Shown here one piece after another: positions 1 to 10,319 of a stretch of 64,000 bases of DNA; the first letter of the stretch is position 1, and each line of letters starts with the position of its first letter. This DNA comes from Gentiana macrophylla (taxonomy: Eukaryota; Streptophyta; Magnoliopsida; Gentianales; Gentianaceae). Below the pieces are notes generated by a model. That model was not told the origin of the DNA and did no database searches. It saw nothing but the letters and a program-made list of their open reading frames with translations. The position numbers and the translations under genes were made by a program. Where the stretch lies: contig CM047807.1 of assembly GCA_026214975.1 (NCBI GenBank), forward strand, positions 68,427,824 to 68,491,823, in the 5' to 3' direction.

Positions 1-511
1 CTCCGGGATTAATTTACGGTTTCACGGTGCTAACGATTTCCAAGAAATTTGTCACATGAACACCGGGATCCTCGTTTTGGACTCCATGAAAAGTGGAATA
101 GTTGGTCACCATTTGAATTACATTAGGCCTAGGGTGATAGACTTCCGCAGCATCTTGCGGTGCTACGATAGCGGGAATGAATTACTCAATAGTAGGCGTT
201 GCATAAGTTTGCAAAGTGCGCCTCGCAGCTGGGTTTCCATTATTAGCATTAAGATTGTTCGCATTATTAACATTATTGGCATTATTAATAACTTCAGGAT
301 TAATTACCTGGTTTGGATAGACGGAATGCCTTCCATTTCATTTGATTCGAGAATGTTCAGAATGATCGGTTGTATGTCCTTTTTCTGATTCGTGCTCGCT
401 TTCCTCAAGATTTGGATCCTCTTCTCCCTGCTCAGCCAGCTCTCTAGCTAACTTCCTATTTCGCCTTGCAAATTTCTCTATTTCAGGATTATATGGCTCA
501 AGCGGTTCCAT
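1..511 (-). pseudogene. gag: Athila-type Ty3/gypsy gag, N-terminal part (degenerate, runs off window)
   Basis: Read on the minus strand from an ATG at 511, the sequence gives MEPLEPYNPEIEKFARRNRK, then an acidic stretch and an Asn-rich segment, then a part with PRPNVIQMV and STFHGVQNEDP. This is the layout of the gag start in Athila-lineage elements, which builds the virus-like particle. The frame is broken by in-frame stops near 327 and 184 and at the left edge, so it is not functional. It lies directly downstream of the Athila primer site and LTR, which fixes its identity. Pol would lie further left, outside the window. The lineage call rests on the primer site plus gag style; I see no pol here to confirm it. 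Confidence 0.7.
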
Positions 512-671
512 CGATTTCCGAGTAGCGTACTATAAAATAATAAAAAACAATAAAACAATTAAAGACTCTAAAGGCTAGGCCTTTAACTAGACTTATAATA
601 ACAGACTATATTCACAATATTTACGAATTTACTTTTAATCAAATAAGCTATGTTTAATTTAATGACACGAG

Positions 672-689
672 TCCCCGGAAACGGCGCCA
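672..689 (-). other. Primer binding site, tRNA-Asp type, of the Athila element
   Basis: The minus strand reads TGGCGCCGTTTCCGGGGA, one base different from the standard Athila primer site TGGCGCCGTTGCCGGGGA. It lies 6 bases inside the LTR end, which is where minus-strand DNA synthesis is primed. Confidence 0.85.
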
Positions 690-695
690 AAAACT

Positions 696-2313
696 TGATG
701 TCGGGTCAAGTAAAATAAAATACTCGATACCTAAATAACACACTAGCAAGAGAACTAGGTTCAATCGTAGTATAGTTAGATAGAGTCGAGGTCGATCCCA
801 CAGAGACTCGGCTTAAACGAAATATGACTTATTAACTAAAAAGCAAATTAAAGGCGGTCTACGACCAACAAATAACGCAGAAATAAAATTGACACAATAG
901 AAACACAAAACCAACAAAAGACACAACGACGCTAAAACACTTGTTTTTATAGGTTTTATAAATAATTGATAAACGGTATTGATAACGTTAGTAGTAATTA
1001 CTCCCCCAAGCTATGTAGATTGATGACGAGACAAAACAAGACATTTAAGATTAATTATTTTGACTACGGGTGTCATCCTCTAAGATAGATCTAGCTCCGG
1101 TTAGGCCATCTAGATCATCGTGTCTCCATTACGTGACTTCACATTTTTTAGTCTCCATCTCATATAACTTCTGATACAATTACGAAACTAGGGATGCCGG
1201 TATAAACCGTAACCTCATCTAAGCAACATTCCTATGATTAGGCGTACTTCTTAGACACCGATTCAATCTCTGTCCTAAATAACAATCACTTTTTGGGTCT
1301 CATGTTAAATTACGATGACAAATAATTAAGTTGATCAAGTTTAATTACTCGTTTGAATTACAAAGCAGAGATCCTGATGTAGTCGAAGCCGTTCACAGAC
1401 AAATCAAGAACATCACAGATCTTGCTAACAACGAGACATAGGCTCGCTGCCAACAAGCTCAGATCTGAACCAGATTTGCTCGTGAAACGTCTTTTACGTC
1501 TCAGATCTACATAAACATGGGTTCGTTAATTAACTACATCACGAAATCAATACACAAAAGACTACTCCATAACGAAATAAATTAGATCTACGAATAAAGA
1601 TTGCATAATAGAGTAGACATTACCCTCGAAAACGAGCGTGACTCCCACTCCTCGATACGATCTCTAACCGGAGATTCTAACGACTCCGTAATGAACGGAC
1701 ATAAAATAAAATAAAGAAAACAACGAACTATATTGATAAAAGTATTGAAAATAATGTATTTCTAAGGTGTACATATGGCGTGTGGTATATGCCTTTATTT
1801 ATAGGTGTTCAAGCTAATTAAGAGATATACTTCAAAATGTCAAAACAAATAAGAGATAACTCCCGGCCGATCATTAAAATGTGACATGCGCCCCCCCTAA
1901 ATGGCGTGTTCAAAAGTCGGCGCCAACATTTGATTGGTTTGCCGGCTTTTGTCATGCTTTACTCATCTTCTTGTGCTTATCCGATATTTATCTTTAATGC
2001 ATCTTGAATTTATCTTGAGATTAAATTCTTCTATTTGTATTTATCCTCCATAATTATCCAAATTCTACAAAATATATATTTATCCCAAAATAAATCATAT
2101 TCAAATAAAAATGGATAAATACCAAAATATACAATATAAACGGATAAACACTAAATTATGCCTTATAAATGGATAAATACCAAATTATATAATATAAATC
2201 ACATAACATTAAATAATCCATATAAACAGGTGATTTATCATAAAATATATATTATTAATCCTGATTTAAGGATAATGTTGATGACTTTTACGGGTATAAT
2301 TTGACCGTCATCA
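696..2313 (-). repeat. 5' LTR of the Athila-type element (1618 bp)
   Basis: The minus strand starts TGATGACGGTCAAATTATAC at 2313 and ends CCCGACATCA at 696, so it has TG...CA ends with the short inverted repeat TGATG/CATCA. The primer site follows its 3' end. A long LTR of about 1.6 kb fits Athila. The partner 3' LTR is outside the window, so neither the age nor the target duplication can be read. Confidence 0.8.
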
Positions 2314-2897
2314 CATACCCACGGTCCTTTGCCAGTTGACCGGGTGCTATGAAAGAAACAGGCTTTTAGGTGATGCTATTTTTATTTTTTGCGATCATCG
2401 AATTTATCTGTTGACACAACAGTTACCACCGGAAAACTACAAAATCAGTAGCACATTAACCAGTTAAAATGAGTGACAAGGAATAAGCATAAGTGAAAAT
2501 AAAGAATGATAATTTCTTTTGCATGTATCAAATATACAATAAGTTTAAAAAAGCCACATGACACGTATATCTATATTACATATTCCTAGGATGCAGTTTC
2601 CCATTTATGAAAAATACCACTAAACACAACCTCTTGATCATATCCAGTACAAAGCTCTTTTGATGAAGTGTTAGAAAATAACATAACATCCATATCATCT
2701 CTGCGTAGCCACAAGCGTATTTCTCTAAACAACTCAGTACTTTCACCATCTTCTTGCCGGGGGTGAGCTAGACTAAGAACAAGAAGAAGACTGGGAATGA
2801 TAATAAATAGACACAATTAATTCTATAATAAGAAAGCATAAACATTCAACTCGGTGATGGGATTGCAATGAAAGGGGATAAGGAGTGAGTGGGAGTC
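2314..2897. other. Unique DNA between two LTR elements
   Basis: This AT-rich, probably host sequence ends at the TTCGT target duplication of the next element. The only coding-like part is the minus-strand frame at 2586-2764, listed separately. I see no repeat or RNA gene in the rest. Confidence 0.5.
2586..2764 (-). CDS. Possible terminal exon of an unknown gene
   Basis: An open minus-strand frame of about 58 residues ends at a stop at 2586. It includes ESTELFREIRLWLRRDDMDV and then KELCTGYDQEVVFSGIFHKW. A plausible splice acceptor (TCTAG) lies just upstream at about 2769, and the frame's composition is protein-like: charged, with Trp and Cys and no low complexity. I do not recognise the family. 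It could be the last exon of a host gene whose upstream exons were separated by the insertions at 2903-6640, or a chance frame. No start codon is claimed; the upstream Met-rich part of the frame looks intronic. Confidence 0.25.
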
Positions 2898-2902
2898 TTC
2901 GT

Positions 2903-3316
2903 TGATGTGATCCAGTTCATGCTCGGAGGATACATCATTCGTGCTATTTATGAATATTATTTAATTAATCCTCAAGTGATTTCTGGCCAATAGGAGATAG
3001 GCGCATTTTTTCATAGTGGGCATTTATCCCACATTGCTTTTTAGCTTCTAGTTCTTTTGGTTGTAAGCCTATATAAGGCAAACACTATCTTTTTATTAGA
3101 AAGACAATTATTTTATGAGAAATCAAATTATTGAGTTTTACTCAACAAGTCATAAGGCTTGAAAATCACTTGCGAGTGAGAATTTTCTTTGTCGTAGAAA
3201 GTTCTCTGCCTACGATTTAGTTGGATTACTAGGTCTAGGATCATTGGCTCGTCATTGTTCCCCTTAGTTACTTCCTGGGCAAAACATCATATCTGGTTCC
3301 AACCGGAATCACATCA
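2903..3316 (+). repeat. 5' LTR (414 bp) of the non-autonomous element
   Basis: It starts TGATGTGATCC and ends ATCACATCA, nearly identical to 5429-5889. Compared with the 3' LTR it lacks 46 bp between two GTTC tetranucleotides near 3203, which fits a slippage or microhomology deletion after insertion. A TATA-like GCCTATATAAGGC lies near 3067. Confidence 0.9.
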
Positions 3317-4115
3317 GTTGGTAGCAGAGCTCAGCAACTTCGGTGAGCAAATATCCCTTTTATTTTTTTCCTTTATTCCGTTTAATTCCAAAAAAAAAAA
3401 ATTTAAAATTTGTTGTTCTTGTTTTTCTTTTCTTTTTTCAGTCGGCCCAACCTCCCCCCCCCCCCACCCCCACCCCCCAAGAACACAAGCAATCTTCAAA
3501 CCTTCATCCCAAGAACCCTAAATTTTATTTCCCAGACCCGTTTTTGTATCAGTTCGATCCCTAAACAAAAACCCTCCAAAAATTCTAAAATTTTTACCAC
3601 ATCTCCAACACATCTCTATGTACAATTTTTGTCTTTGTACCCAATCCAGATTCGACACATAACTTGTCTAAAACTACCGATCAATACAAATGATCTGCCC
3701 AGAAAAACTGCACCTGTTAATCATCGTTTGAATTCGATTTTTGTGGTCTATATGATTCGGAATCACCCGAAACTTGGTTCCCTTATAGTAAATTCTCCGA
3801 TATACAACTTTTATCTTTTGAGTTTTCCCAAATTCGTTCTAATTTGGTCACAATCGGCACCTTAAATCACTGCTATCATTCTGGAAATTTATGTCAGATT
3901 GCACCAGTTTCTGAAAAATGAATGTTTGAGCCACTTCTAGACCTCCGAAAAATCTGAAATTTTGAAATCATTTAGAAAACTCTCTGTTCTACAAATTTTG
4001 TCTTTTGAGTTTTGACAGATTCGTCTTAGTTTGGTCATTAAATACGTGGGTTTCACATCAGGGTGTGAAAATTTTCACACCTGTGTAATTCTGCTGTCGA
4101 AAAATTTCATTACGA
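3317..4115 (+). other. Untranslated leader of the non-autonomous element
   Basis: There is no convincing gene here. It holds an A-rich run (3388-3401), a C-rich run (about 3451-3478) and two related phrases around 'TTTTGAGTTTT...TTCG...TTTGGTCA' near 3810 and 4005. Short frames here are low complexity (Phe- and Pro-rich) and probably not translated. Confidence 0.5.
3318..3330 (+). other. Primer binding site, initiator-Met-tRNA-like
   Basis: TTGGTAGCAGAGC lies one base after the 5' LTR and differs by a single base from the common TGGTATCAGAGC primer site. Confidence 0.7.
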
Positions 4116-4159
4116 TTGAGCATAAGGGTGAGTGTAAACACGAGAGTTGTGCGAATATA

Positions 4160-4510
4160 TATTATTTTGGTCATGGATTACAACATATTTTATTCACATT
4201 GTCTTATTCGGGATAAGGAATATGAGTTCTGCATTGATCACGATGAAGAGATGACTTTAGTTAGTAATGCGGTGGTTAAAGAGTTGGACTTGCTGTCGTA
4301 TAGGCATCCTCATCCTTATTACATTCATACTAGAAGTCGTCGGGACAAGCGTGGGTTCCCGTTGAACTTAACTGTTATAAATCTGACATGTTATGTGACG
4401 TGTTTCCAATGATAGGTGAATCTATAGTTTTCGGACAGGCATGGCTAAGTGAGTATAAAGTCAGGTTTAATTCATCCCATACTTGGTATTCATTTTATGG
4501 TATGGGCAAG
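4160..4510 (+). pseudogene. Relic retropepsin (Ty3/gypsy protease)
   Basis: Across two frames the sequence keeps the order of a plant gypsy protease. First comes a segment containing FCIDHDEEMTLVSNAVVKEL and HPHPYYI, which matches the usual 'IIDSGS..N.VS...V.KL....HP.PY.I'. A frame change near 4390 leads to LCDVFPM..SIVFGQAW, which matches 'CDV..M.A.H.LLGRPW'. The catalytic D-S/T-G triad is lost: D remains, but G does not. It cannot act as a protease. It shows that the element descends from an autonomous Ty3/gypsy element. Confidence 0.6.
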
Positions 4511-5431
4511 AAGTATGTCCTTGACACGAGACGTGGTTTAGTTGTTGAAGAGGTAAATGAAATTGTGGAGGCACAATTAAAGGAGAAGTTCAATGAAGTG
4601 AGACAGGAGGTAGATAAGGCCATACAGGCGGCAGTGACACCTTTACGTGATGACGTACGTGAGATTCGTGAGACACTTGCTACTTTGTTGTCCGCTGCAA
4701 ACCGAGGTGTTGACGGAGGAGGAAGAGGCGGTAGAGGTGATAGAGGAGGTAGAGCAAGAAAGGAGGAAGATGAGCGGAGGTGGCAGGAATCCAAAGTGAA
4801 CTTGCGGAAACAATTGGACATGTTTACGGCGGAATGGAAACAAATAGGGGCTGCCTCGCAGAAAGCCACGGACTTGCCCACGGTTGAGGAAACACTCCAG
4901 GTGGAGTTGCCTTCCCTCATTGAGGCTGAGGTAATTACACAGGTAGATGCGTTCGTTGATGTTCCTGATGAGCATAGTGAGTGTGATGTCACTTCTGAGG
5001 TTGTATGCGCTATTCATGATGGTACAGAGGTTGAGATCGCTGTTGAGAATGAGAAGGCAACCATGCTCACCAATGAGCCATTTTTGAATTGTGTTGCCCC
5101 AGCATTTTCTTTGCAGGTACATACTCTTTTTGTTGGAGGCGTTGACAATGTTGCCAAGTCGGCTGGGTCACTTGCGCACTTAAAAGATATACAAGCAGCA
5201 CATATTTCTCATGATCCATTTTTGGTGCATTGTCGTCCTTTCGATTTTGTGGTTGCTGATTATTATGTTGGCCCCGTTCGTTTGTTCAAGAGACTGGTTA
5301 CTAAAGTGTTCACCTCTATACTTTTCTTGGATGTACTTCACTATGAGGGCCTACTCACATATGTTCAGCCACGCTTACTATTCGATCCAGGTGGATTCGA
5401 GGACGAATCCTTTCGAACCGGGAGGGAATGA
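4388..5431 (+). CDS. Long ORF of the non-autonomous element (347 aa), function unknown
   Basis: The frame is intact from ATG 4388 to the stop just inside the 3' LTR. Residues 1-50 are the protease relic. About 55-105 is a charged, probably coiled-coil stretch (VEEVNEIVEAQLKEKFNEVR). About 108-125 is a Gly/Arg-rich patch (GRGGRGDRGGRARK), a composition often seen in nucleic-acid binding. About 130-145 is charged again (DERRWQESKVNLRKQLDMF), then an acidic region rich in Glu and Val. The C-terminal 100 residues are partly a frame-shifted reading of the old pol tail; the other frame gives DSRTNPFEPGGND, the usual end of gypsy polyproteins. A gag-like packaging role is possible but unproven. Confidence 0.5.
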   Translation: MLCDVFPMIGESIVFGQAWLSEYKVRFNSSHTWYSFYGMGKKYVLDTRRGLVVEEVNEIVEAQLKEKFNEVRQEVDKAIQAAVTPLRDDVREIRETLATLLSAANRGVDGGGRGGRGDRGGRARKEEDERRWQESKVNLRKQLDMFTAEWKQIGAASQKATDLPTVEETLQVELPSLIEAEVITQVDAFVDVPDEHSECDVTSEVVCAIHDGTEVEIAVENEKATMLTNEPFLNCVAPAFSLQVHTLFVGGVDNVAKSAGSLAHLKDIQAAHISHDPFLVHCRPFDFVVADYYVGPVRLFKRLVTKVFTSILFLDVLHYEGLLTYVQPRLLFDPGGFEDESFRTGRE

Positions 5432-5889
5432 TGTGATCCAGTTCACGCTCGGAGGATACATCATTCGTGCTATTTATGAATATTATTTAATTAATCCTCA
5501 AGTGATTTCTGGCCAATAGGAAATAAGCGCATTTTTTCATAGTGGGCATTTATCCCACATTGCTTTTTAGCTTCTAGTTCTTTTGGATGTAAGCCTATAT
5601 AAGGCACACACTATCTTTTTATTAGAAAGACAATTATTTTATGAGAAATCAAATTATTGAGTTTTACTCAACCAAGTCATAAGGCTTGAAAATCACTTGC
5701 GAGTGAGAATTTTCTTTGTCGTAGAAAGTTCAACCCTTTGAGGATTTACCAGCATTATGAGCATTTGTTGGGCGTTCTCTGCCTACGATTTAGTTGGATT
5801 ACTAGGTCTAGGATCATTGGCTCGTCATTATTCCCCTTAGTTACTTCCCGGGCAAAACATCAGATCTGGTTCCAACCGGAATCACATCA
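5429..5889 (+). repeat. 3' LTR (461 bp) of the non-autonomous element
   Basis: This is the full-length partner of 2903-3316. It is preceded by the purine tract at 5420-5427 and followed by TTCGT. Confidence 0.9.
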
Positions 5890-5930
5890 TTCGTTATAGC
5901 AAATTACTATACTTAATTACTAGTTGTAAT

Positions 5931-6640
5931 TAGGGGTGTTAAACGAACCGAGTGTTCACGAACGAGGCTCGAGCTCGGCTCGTTTAAGCTCGTTCGAGCT
6001 CGTTCAGTTATGCTATCGAGCCGAGCTCGAGCTGGTTCTACTACTCGTTTAGTAAACGAGCTTACACGAGCATGTTCGCGAACACTCGTTTAAGCTCGTG
6101 AACATATATTATATATTATATAAAAAATAAATATATAATGTTTATTTACCCCAAAAAATAAATATATAATGTTTATTTACCCCAAAATAAATATATAATG
6201 TTTTGTCTAAGAATTTACTAAGCTTTTGGGTTATGTAATGTTATCCGGTCAATTAACTCATTTTGAACCTTTAAGTTGTAACTTGTGCTTGCTAGTTGTT
6301 ATATTTGAATTTGGACTATTGCCTATCGGGTTATTTTGTGTATTTGTGAATGTGTCCCCTTGTATTTGGTTTTTTTTTGACTTGGAAAAACTGAATCTGT
6401 AAAAAAAAAAAAATCTGTTGAACGAGCCGAGCTCGAGTTCGAGCCTGTTCGCGAGCTTGATCTCGAGCTCGAGCTCGAGCTCGAGCTCGAGCTCGAACAT
6501 TTTTCTTTCTTATCGAGCCGAGCTCGAACAGGCTTTTAGGCTCGTTTGTCTTAACGAGTCGAGCCGAGTATGCTCGATAATAAACGAGCTCGAGCTTGAA
6601 CATCAGCTACTCGGCTCGGCTCGGCTCGTTTACAGCACTA
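5931..6640. mobile_element. hAT-like MITE (710 bp)
   Basis: The ends are inverted repeats: left TAGGGGTGTTAAACGAACCG, and on the opposite strand of the right end TAGTGCTGTAAACGAGCCG. They are flanked by the 8-bp duplication GTTGTAAT (5923-5930 and 6641-6648), the size expected for hAT transposase. The interior is built of GAGCTCG/CGAGCTC motifs at both ends, a direct repeat of about 30 bp near 6120-6200, and a CTCGAG run at 6460-6500. It has no coding capacity: frames of Glu-Leu or Ser repeats are only the hexamer read through. Confidence 0.85.
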
Positions 6641-6650
6641 GTTGTAATTA

Positions 6651-6651
<1 letters not shown>

Positions 6652-6686
<35 letters not shown>
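6652..6686. repeat. (TA)n microsatellite
   Basis: An uninterrupted TA run just outside the right target duplication of the MITE. Confidence 0.95.
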
Positions 6687-6689
<3 letters not shown>

Positions 6690-6906
6690 TATGCAACTAT
6701 AGATTTGGCTAAATGGGTCAACATCTATAATGGGACAGTAAAATAGTGTATGGATAAATTTTTAAAGGTTTGTTGTCACTTAGTAGTAAAAAAAAGGTTC
6801 ACTTTCCTACACTTTGTACAATAATATGTCATGACCATGTAAGCAAATCAACCTTGTACATGAACATTTTGTTTGTATTTGTCACTTAACAGTTTTAAAC
6901 TTGTGT

Positions 6907-7107
6907 TCATATATATCGACTTGATACAACAATTGGTTTACCGAATGTCTTATCGTCTAAATTTTCACAAATATCAGACTTGAGCTCCGGGGATGACGAA
7001 ATTTGACACTCAGTCGTTGAAATAGGTGCACTTTCATTTTTATTCTTTCCTGTTATCAAATCAAGTGTTGGTAAGGGATGGCTACTTTGGCTTAAAAATC
7101 TTGTGAC
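6907..7107 (-). CDS. Possible terminal exon of an unknown gene
   Basis: A minus-strand frame follows a possible acceptor (TTTTCAG at about 7102) and runs to a stop at 6907. It includes FLSQSSHPLPTLDLITG and SSPELKSDICENLDDKTFGK. The composition is that of a Ser-rich soluble protein tail. I do not recognise it. A leader-like region upstream on the same strand (near 8170) suggests a minus-strand host transcription unit here, but I cannot join exons with confidence. Confidence 0.25.
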   Translation of the reverse strand, partial: VTRFLSQSSHPLPTLDLITGKNKNESAPISTTECQISSSPELKSDICENLDDKTFGKPIVVSSRYI

Positions 7108-7189
7108 ACCTGAAAATTTGCCTAAATTGTGATTATCATCAAGCAGACTAAATTCTGAAATTAGGACTTTGATTCCCAAACATAATGAT

Positions 7190-8176
7190 TAGTATTGACA
7201 CTTAATCATCATCAATCCACAAACATGTTTATCAGTTAGAAATACTACAAGTCTCATCAATGTCCTTAGCCAAACAAACAAGCATTGCATATCTCGAATT
7301 CATATACCTACGCTCACATTTATGCTTTCACTGTTGTGCCAAAACAGCCCTGGGATCCCAATTTATAATAAAATCGGAACACGAATTTTGCAATTCCACA
7401 CAAACCAAGCATTCCATATTCATCCACCGTTAGTTAGGAATATCATCAATCAAATGGCGTGAGATCTCAATAGAAAGCATATACAATAGGACAAATGATT
7501 CATTATTCAATTTTCATCCGAATCACTACTTAGCTAGATGAAAACTTCTCTAGAATGGTCTCCTCAAATATCAGGGGAAAAAAAACAAAAACAAACCAAA
7601 TAAAAACTAAGAACTTGCAAATTCATACAACAAAAAATTATCTTTTAGGAATCAGTTCTGATAAATATAAATCTAGCACCATATATCCATAAAAAACAAT
7701 GACACTACAACAATCTCTTACAAATGTAAAGTTAACAGAGAAATGAGGAAAAATCACGGACTAAAACATCAAATACCTCAACCATAAGAACCATAAGGCT
7801 TTGATTTGAGGAAACCCACATTTATTATTGGGTGAAAATAAACGCGGGATGCCTAAACCACACCGATGCTCTGTTTCTGTGTAATATTGAACCCTAAAGA
7901 CTAGATTCAAAGACATACTGTGAATTATTAGGATGGAAGATGCTCCAAATGATGATATTGAAGGACAAGCTATGACCTTATGAACTAAAGTACTTGATTT
8001 TAACCTATATATGCCCTCTCGGCTGAATTCTATATTAGTCGTGAAGAACACAAGTGAAATGGAGATAAAAGACTTTGTGTTTGTGGTGGAGAGATGAAGA
8101 GAAAAGAGTGTGTGGCTGAATGATAAGGTAAATCTATTTGGGTTTGCAAATGAAATTTCTATATAATTTGGGGGGG
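7190..8176 (-). other. Gene-poor region, possible 5' portion of a minus-strand gene
   Basis: There is no open frame with protein-like composition except a doubtful minus-strand one at 7761-8051. The segment near 8170-8050, read on the minus strand, has a TATA-like TTATATAG followed by a CT-rich stretch like a plant 5' UTR. This is weak evidence for a promoter. I see nothing else in 7190-7760. Confidence 0.2.
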
Positions 8177-8179
8177 ATT

Positions 8180-8949
8180 GTTAGCGCCTAAATTTTTGGG
8201 TATCTTTATGAATTTTTTTTTTTTTTTGACAAATATCTTTCTGAAACTAAAATTCGTGGTTTTTTTTTCATAATTCTGAAAAATGGTGTTTTTTTTGGAA
8301 GAATAATTGTTTAATATTTTTTATTGATATTTCTTTTGAAAGTCCATATTGATAATAATCTATAATTATACGGGAATAATTGTTATGTCACAATGTGTTA
8401 CACAAACGTCATTTGCACGGTTGATTATGATGAGGTTATATTATTATTTATTTAGACTCATTACCGTCAACGATATAGATAACCGTTGTGTCATTTGTTG
8501 TAACACACCGGTTGTGCCCCTATCATTATTTCTATTTGTTTATGTCTACATATGAAATTATTGAGATGGATTTTTGGCGTCTAAAATATTGATATTTTAT
8601 CAAAAAAAAAATTTGGGTATCTTTTTCCTAGGAAAGTTTGTGTTTCTAAATAATTCTAAAAATGGGTTTTTTTTTTTTTGGCAAAACATAAGTTTTTTTA
8701 ATGTTTTTTCTTTATATTATTTCAAAATAATATTTTATTGATTTTTTTGGTACGTATTAATAAGGGGAATAATTTAGGTGTATTATAATAAGGGGATAAG
8801 TGATTAACAATAACAGGAATTAAGGGTTCCTCATTAAATTTGCATCATTTTCATAAGATTGTTTTAACACTTATTGAAAGGTACTTTTAATAACTAGATT
8901 TTTACCCCTTATTAAATTCCCCTTATAAAAAACAGATTTTCTTGTAGTG
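8180..8949. mobile_element. CACTA element fragment, right end only
   Basis: The segment ends at 8949 with TTTTCTTGTAGTG, the inverse of CACTACAAGAAAA. Inside are subterminal motifs in opposite orientation (AAGGGGAATAA near 8763 against TTATTAAATTCCCC near 8909). A GTGTTACA...TGTAACAC pair lies near 8395 and 8503. No matching left end is found nearby, so the left boundary is approximate. There is no coding sequence. Confidence 0.5.
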
Positions 8950-8959
8950 GATTTCAATA

Positions 8960-10319
8960 GATGCCCTGAAACTTTCTCACCACTCAGCCTTGCTTCACTT
9001 CTTGAAAAGCATAAAGTTCAATAGGGGTGATGCCGTGAATATTTTCTTGCCAAACAATAGTGTTTGATCTCATTCGAAACAGAAAAGGGTTTTTTTAGCT
9101 TAAAGCCAATGGCAGATTTACTGCCTATGCTTAAATCCATTTGTGGATTAAGCAAACCTCTAGGTCAATAAAAACCGTATATTTGAAATGTGTGGGCTTG
9201 AGCAGACTATTGATAAGTCTTTGTAGACCCGAGAATCAATATTTGTAAAGTTGTAAACGTTAGTGTTAATGAAAGGTGACATTGCAACGGTTGTTAGCAA
9301 CATGAGTGTGTTATCTAAAGTCAGGAACTGACGAGCCAAACTTCTCTGAATTTGAGAAGTAGACTATATTCTTAGAATTTTATTCGGTCGAATTCATGAG
9401 AACAAGTTCTTTGGAAATATCCCATTCATCTTTTTGTTAAGATGATGATGCATTTTCGAAGGCTAGATTCAATGAGAGGTTTCCTACCCAACCCATCACG
9501 GAATAATTCTCTTAGTCTTCGGATATAGAGAAAATAGGATAGATTCTCTTTTGGATAGAGAAAGTCAGGTTATTAAAGGTCAATAACAGTCGAATATGGG
9601 ATTTAGACGTTGAGTAGCAGTATAATACATCCTCAAGTAACTTCGGAGAATAAGAATTAATATGCATCTATATTCAGGTGCATACCTAGATATTGTTGAC
9701 TACACTGATTCTGACTTATAGTCAGATTAAGGATGATCATTAATTGATCTCGGGCTCAGTGTTTACTCATAGTGATGGAGCTATAGTCTGGAGCAATCCA
9801 GCACTGCCAATTTGACTCTGATAGTCGAATACATAGCAGCTTTCGGAGCAGCTAAAGAGGCAGTATGGCTTGAGAAGTTCTTTGTTGGATCAGTAAGTGA
9901 TTCCAGGTCTCGATGAGCCGATAGCATTTTACTGTGAAAACAGTTGAGAGGTAGCTCATGCAAACGATCTTCGCAATCACAAGAGGTCAAAAGCATATTG
10001 AAAGTAAATACCACCTGGTCAAACAGATCGTGCAAAGAGGCGACATTTTGGTCCTAAAGATTGCCTCGACCCGACAACCTAGCTGATCAGTTTAACAAGA
10101 CGCATGGCATCTAATGTCACTTATAAGCGCTTGGCGGGTATGAAATTGGGAGATATGTCTCATCTGCTTTAGAGCAAGTGGGAGAATGTTGTGGTTAAAT
10201 AGAATAAGATTGTAGTGCTCTAAAAATAATCATTGCTTGTCTTTACGGGCAAGTGGGATGTTGTTAGATGTGGTGCCCGAAAGACAATTGTTGCTTGTCC
10301 TTACGGGCAAGTGGGAGAT
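8960..10319 (+). pseudogene. pol: Copia polyprotein 3' end (RNase H region), decayed
   Basis: Near 9805-9880 a frame gives VEYIAAFGAAKEAVWLEKFF, matching the Copia RNase H motif 'AEYIA.S.AAKEAVWL..F'. Near 9975-10040 another gives TRGQKHIESKYHLVKQIVQR, matching 'RSKHI...YH.IR..I..G'. Stops and frameshifts occur throughout, and the upstream 800 bases are too eroded to read. The element's 3' LTR follows at 10,320. The RT and integrase parts are not recognisable, so the element is truncated or eroded at its 5' side. Confidence 0.6.

Larger units (their letters stand above)
2903..5889 (+). mobile_element. Complete non-autonomous LTR retrotransposon (2987 bp)
   Basis: Two LTRs (2903-3316 and 5429-5889) flank a 2.1-kb internal region, and both sides carry the 5-bp target duplication TTCGT (2898-2902 and 5890-5894). 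The LTR ends are TGATGTGAT...ATCACATCA. A primer site follows the left LTR and a purine-rich GGGAGGGAA precedes the right one. The LTRs differ at roughly 8-9 aligned positions plus one 46-bp deletion, so the insertion is fairly young. There is no RT, RNase H or integrase. The only pol traces are a degenerate protease (about 4170-4510) and the C-terminal tail just before the right LTR, so it must rely on another element for movement. Confidence 0.9.

Noticed and set aside
3255..3865. Several overlapping plus-strand frames after the 5' LTR (Phe- and Pro-rich)
   Set aside because: They are produced by the A-rich and C-rich runs in the untranslated leader and have no family features.
6258..6651. 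Frames of repeating Glu-Leu, Ala-Arg or Ser
   Set aside because: These are readings of the CTCGAG/GAGCTC repeats of the MITE, not a gene.
7699..7712. CACTACAACAATCTC as the left end of the CACTA fragment that ends at 8949
   Set aside because: After CACTACAA it does not match the right end (CACTACAAGAAAATC), and the flanking triplets do not form a target duplication.
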